Assembly: GCA_946415795.1 (NCBI GenBank)
Contig: CAMKTW010000078.1
Span: forward strand, 1 to 7,710
Source: an uncultured Bacteroidales bacterium
Lineage (GTDB): Bacteria; Bacteroidota; Bacteroidia; Bacteroidales; UBA932
DNA length: 7,710 bases
Direction: 5' to 3'
Positions 6,067-7,710 of this stretch are shown one piece after another. Each line of letters starts with the position of its first letter. Position 1 is the first letter of the stretch. Position numbers and translations under genes: made by a program. The notes under the pieces were generated by a model that did not search any database, had not been told where the DNA came from, and was given only the letters and a program-made list of their open reading frames with translations.

Positions 6067-7710
6067 TTAGAACAGGGTAAGTTCTATGGGTCCGTCGCCG
6101 CGGTCGTCTTCTGAATCGTCTGAGACGGCTGCAGAGTTCTCTTCCAGAATGCGGATTGCATCCTCCTCATCTACGTTCTGGGGCTGAAAGTCCACGCCGT
6201 CGTCGTCCGCCAGCTCAATGGTATCATCTTCAATCTCCTCTTCCATAGAGAGTTCCGGCTCTGGGAAAGGTTCTACAAAGGTCACCTTGGCCACATCGAG
6301 GGTAGATACACGGCGTCCTTTGGCCTTGAACCCCTTCTTGGCGATGAACTCTGCCACGTCTATCAACTCGGGTTCGCGGTCGGCGTTCTTTCCTTTGAAC
6401 GACACTTCCAGACGGGGGAAGGTGTCGCGGCATATATCGCACAGCCTGGACCCGGGTGCTTCTGAGATGAAGCACTGCTCCTTGTTGTCGCTTGCCTCAA
6501 AGCTGAAACGCTTCAGGTAGTAGAACTTTGACTCCTTGTCAAAATACGCCACCGAATAAACCGCATCAGGGTCAAGTTTCTCAATAATAATGATATCACC
6601 CTGGTAGCGGTTGCTCAAATCGAACGAGGTGGTGTAGAAATTGCCGTTCTTGAGCACCACCAGGATTTTGTCGTCCTGCTGGAATTCACCCAGACAGATG
6701 CCTCGCCCGGAATCGTTGAGGCGCTGGATATCCTCGTCGAACCATATCTCTTTGCCACCGATGGTGGATACTCCCAGGCTCTTGAGCTGGATACGGGATA
6801 TCGGGTTGCGGGTGAGCAGGTTGCCGCGGCTGCTGCGCCCTTTTATGGCCAGATTGGCAAAGTCGTAGTTGTTGGATTGCTTGCGGAGGTTGGGGCGGCT
6901 GCGGAATGCGACCCGGATGGTCTCTGCCTCGCCGTTGCTGTTTGCCGTGAACCACTCCACGCGGCTGCCGGGATTGCCGGTAGTCAGGTTATAGGTCTTG
7001 TTGCGGGTCACGCCGGTTACGGCAAAGCGTTTCACATAGTAGGGACCGCTCTTGCCGTCGCGGTAAACCACATTGTATATTGTACGCTCATCGCCCTTCT
7101 TGAATACTCCTGCATGGATGATGTCGTTTCCTATGAACTCCTTGTCCTTGACGGTGGTAACTATATAGTCGCCGTTCTTGAGGAATACGATGATATCATC
7201 TATGTCAGAGCATTCGCACATGTATTCGGGGTTGTTGATCTTCTTGGGATCGGTTCCCACAAAGCCCTCCTCACGGTTGCAGTAAAGTTTGGAGTTTGCC
7301 ACGACAACTGTCTGGGCCTGGATTGCCTCGAACTCCTCCAGTTTTGTGCGACGGGGAAACGCAGCCCCGTATTTCTTCTTGAGGTTTTTAAAATACTCTA
7401 TGGTGTATTCTGTGAGATGCTCCAGGTTGTGGCGTATCTCATCCATGCGCTGCTCTATGGAGAGAAGTTTGTCTTCTGCCGCCTTGATATCAAACTTGGA
7501 TATCTTACGCACCGGCTTCTCCACCAGCTTGAGAATATCGTCGGTGGTGATTTCGCGCTTCACCAGATTCTCGTATCTCTTCATCTCGTCGGTTACGTCC
7601 TGCACCTGGTCCTCCCAGGTAAGGGCGTCATTCTCCAGCACCCGGTATATCTTTTTCCAGAAGGGCGTTGAGTTCCTTGCCGGTCTTGCCATCACGCAGG
7701 GCTTTATCCA
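6067..7710 (-). CDS. parC: DNA topoisomerase IV subunit A (parC-like), 3' part
   Basis: This type IIA topoisomerase subunit cuts and rejoins DNA and decatenates chromosomes together with ParE. Only the C-terminal part is inside the window; the catalytic tyrosine and winged-helix domain lie beyond the right edge. Seen here are the end of the coiled-coil/exit-gate region (from IYRVLENDALTWEDQ through REITTDDILKLVEKPVRKISKFD to about KKYGAAFPRRT), then a beta-pinwheel DNA-wrapping domain. Its repeated blades include REEGFVGT, IDDIIVFLKNG, YYVKRFAVTGVTR, a degenerate GyrA-box KGRSSRGNLL (about 6814-6848), STIGGKEIWFDED and KGFKAKGRR. A strongly acidic tail follows (about 6070-6261), ending ELTLF. 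This architecture matches Bacteroidetes ParC, though a GyrA paralogue is possible. aroK follows after one base. The first about 55 bases upstream of 7656 may be in a different frame (see findings), so the exact N-terminal reading here is uncertain. Confidence 0.9.
   Translation of the reverse strand, partial: WIKPCVMARPARNSTPFWKKIYRVLENDALTWEDQVQDVTDEMKRYENLVKREITTDDILKLVEKPVRKISKFDIKAAEDKLLSIEQRMDEIRHNLEHLTEYTIEYFKNLKKKYGAAFPRRTKLEEFEAIQAQTVVVANSKLYCNREEGFVGTDPKKINNPEYMCECSDIDDIIVFLKNGDYIVTTVKDKEFIGNDIIHAGVFKKGDERTIYNVVYRDGKSGPYYVKRFAVTGVTRNKTYNLTTGNPGSRVEWFTANSNGEAETIRVAFRSRPNLRKQSNNYDFANLAIKGRSSRGNLLTRNPISRIQLKSLGVSTIGGKEIWFDEDIQRLNDSGRGICLGEFQQDDKILVVLKNGNFYTTSFDLSNRYQGDIIIIEKLDPDAVYSVAYFDKESKFYYLKRFSFEASDNKEQCFISEAPGSRLCDICRDTFPRLEVSFKGKNADREPELIDVAEFIAKKGFKAKGRRVSTLDVAKVTFVEPFPEPELSMEEEIEDDTIELADDDGVDFQPQNVDEEDAIRILEENSAAVSDDSEDDRGDGPIELTLF

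Noticed and set aside
6877..7671. 264-codon open frame on the plus strand within parC
   Set aside because: Opposite the conserved ParC pinwheel and coiled-coil sequence; no signal or motif of its own.

Overview
The window looks like chromosomal DNA of a member of the Bacteroidota, most likely Bacteroidales with a moderately high GC content. The evidence is a topoisomerase IV subunit A of the Bacteroidetes type (degenerate GyrA-box, acidic tail), two matches to the Bacteroidetes promoter pattern TTTG / TAnnTTTG, no Shine-Dalgarno sequences at the starts, and signal peptides ending in -Ala-Gln. I cannot name the genus from sequence alone.

Layout, left to right. A partial tRNA-Thr(UGU) on the minus strand runs off the left edge. 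Its promoter sits between it and dxs, with the upstream promoter element inside the last codons of dxs. A minus-strand pair follows, transcribed right to left: purA (adenylosuccinate synthetase), then dxs (DXP synthase). One TAG stop codon separates them; they share a frame and dxs starts with GTG. An 88-bp divergent intergenic region carries a perfect 15-bp palindrome and a plus-strand promoter-like box. Next is a plus-strand pair joined by an ATGA overlap: an exported enolase-superfamily dipeptide epimerase (Tat-like lipoprotein signal) and a secreted alpha/beta hydrolase. That pair converges, with 4 bp between, on a minus-strand pair: the 3' part of topoisomerase IV subunit A (parC-like, running off the right edge) followed after 1 base by shikimate kinase.

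Function. purA, dxs, aroK, parC and the tRNA are housekeeping genes for purine, isoprenoid and aromatic precursors, DNA decatenation and translation. The accessory part is the epimerase/hydrolase pair. It looks like a periplasmic two-enzyme module, perhaps acting on cell-wall-derived or other dipeptides and their esters or amides; that role is inference. I see no mobile element, CRISPR array, defence system or long unexplained non-coding stretch. The points most worth checking are the exported epimerase/hydrolase module, the purA-TAG-dxs junction, and an apparent frame discontinuity at an A-run near the right edge in parC.
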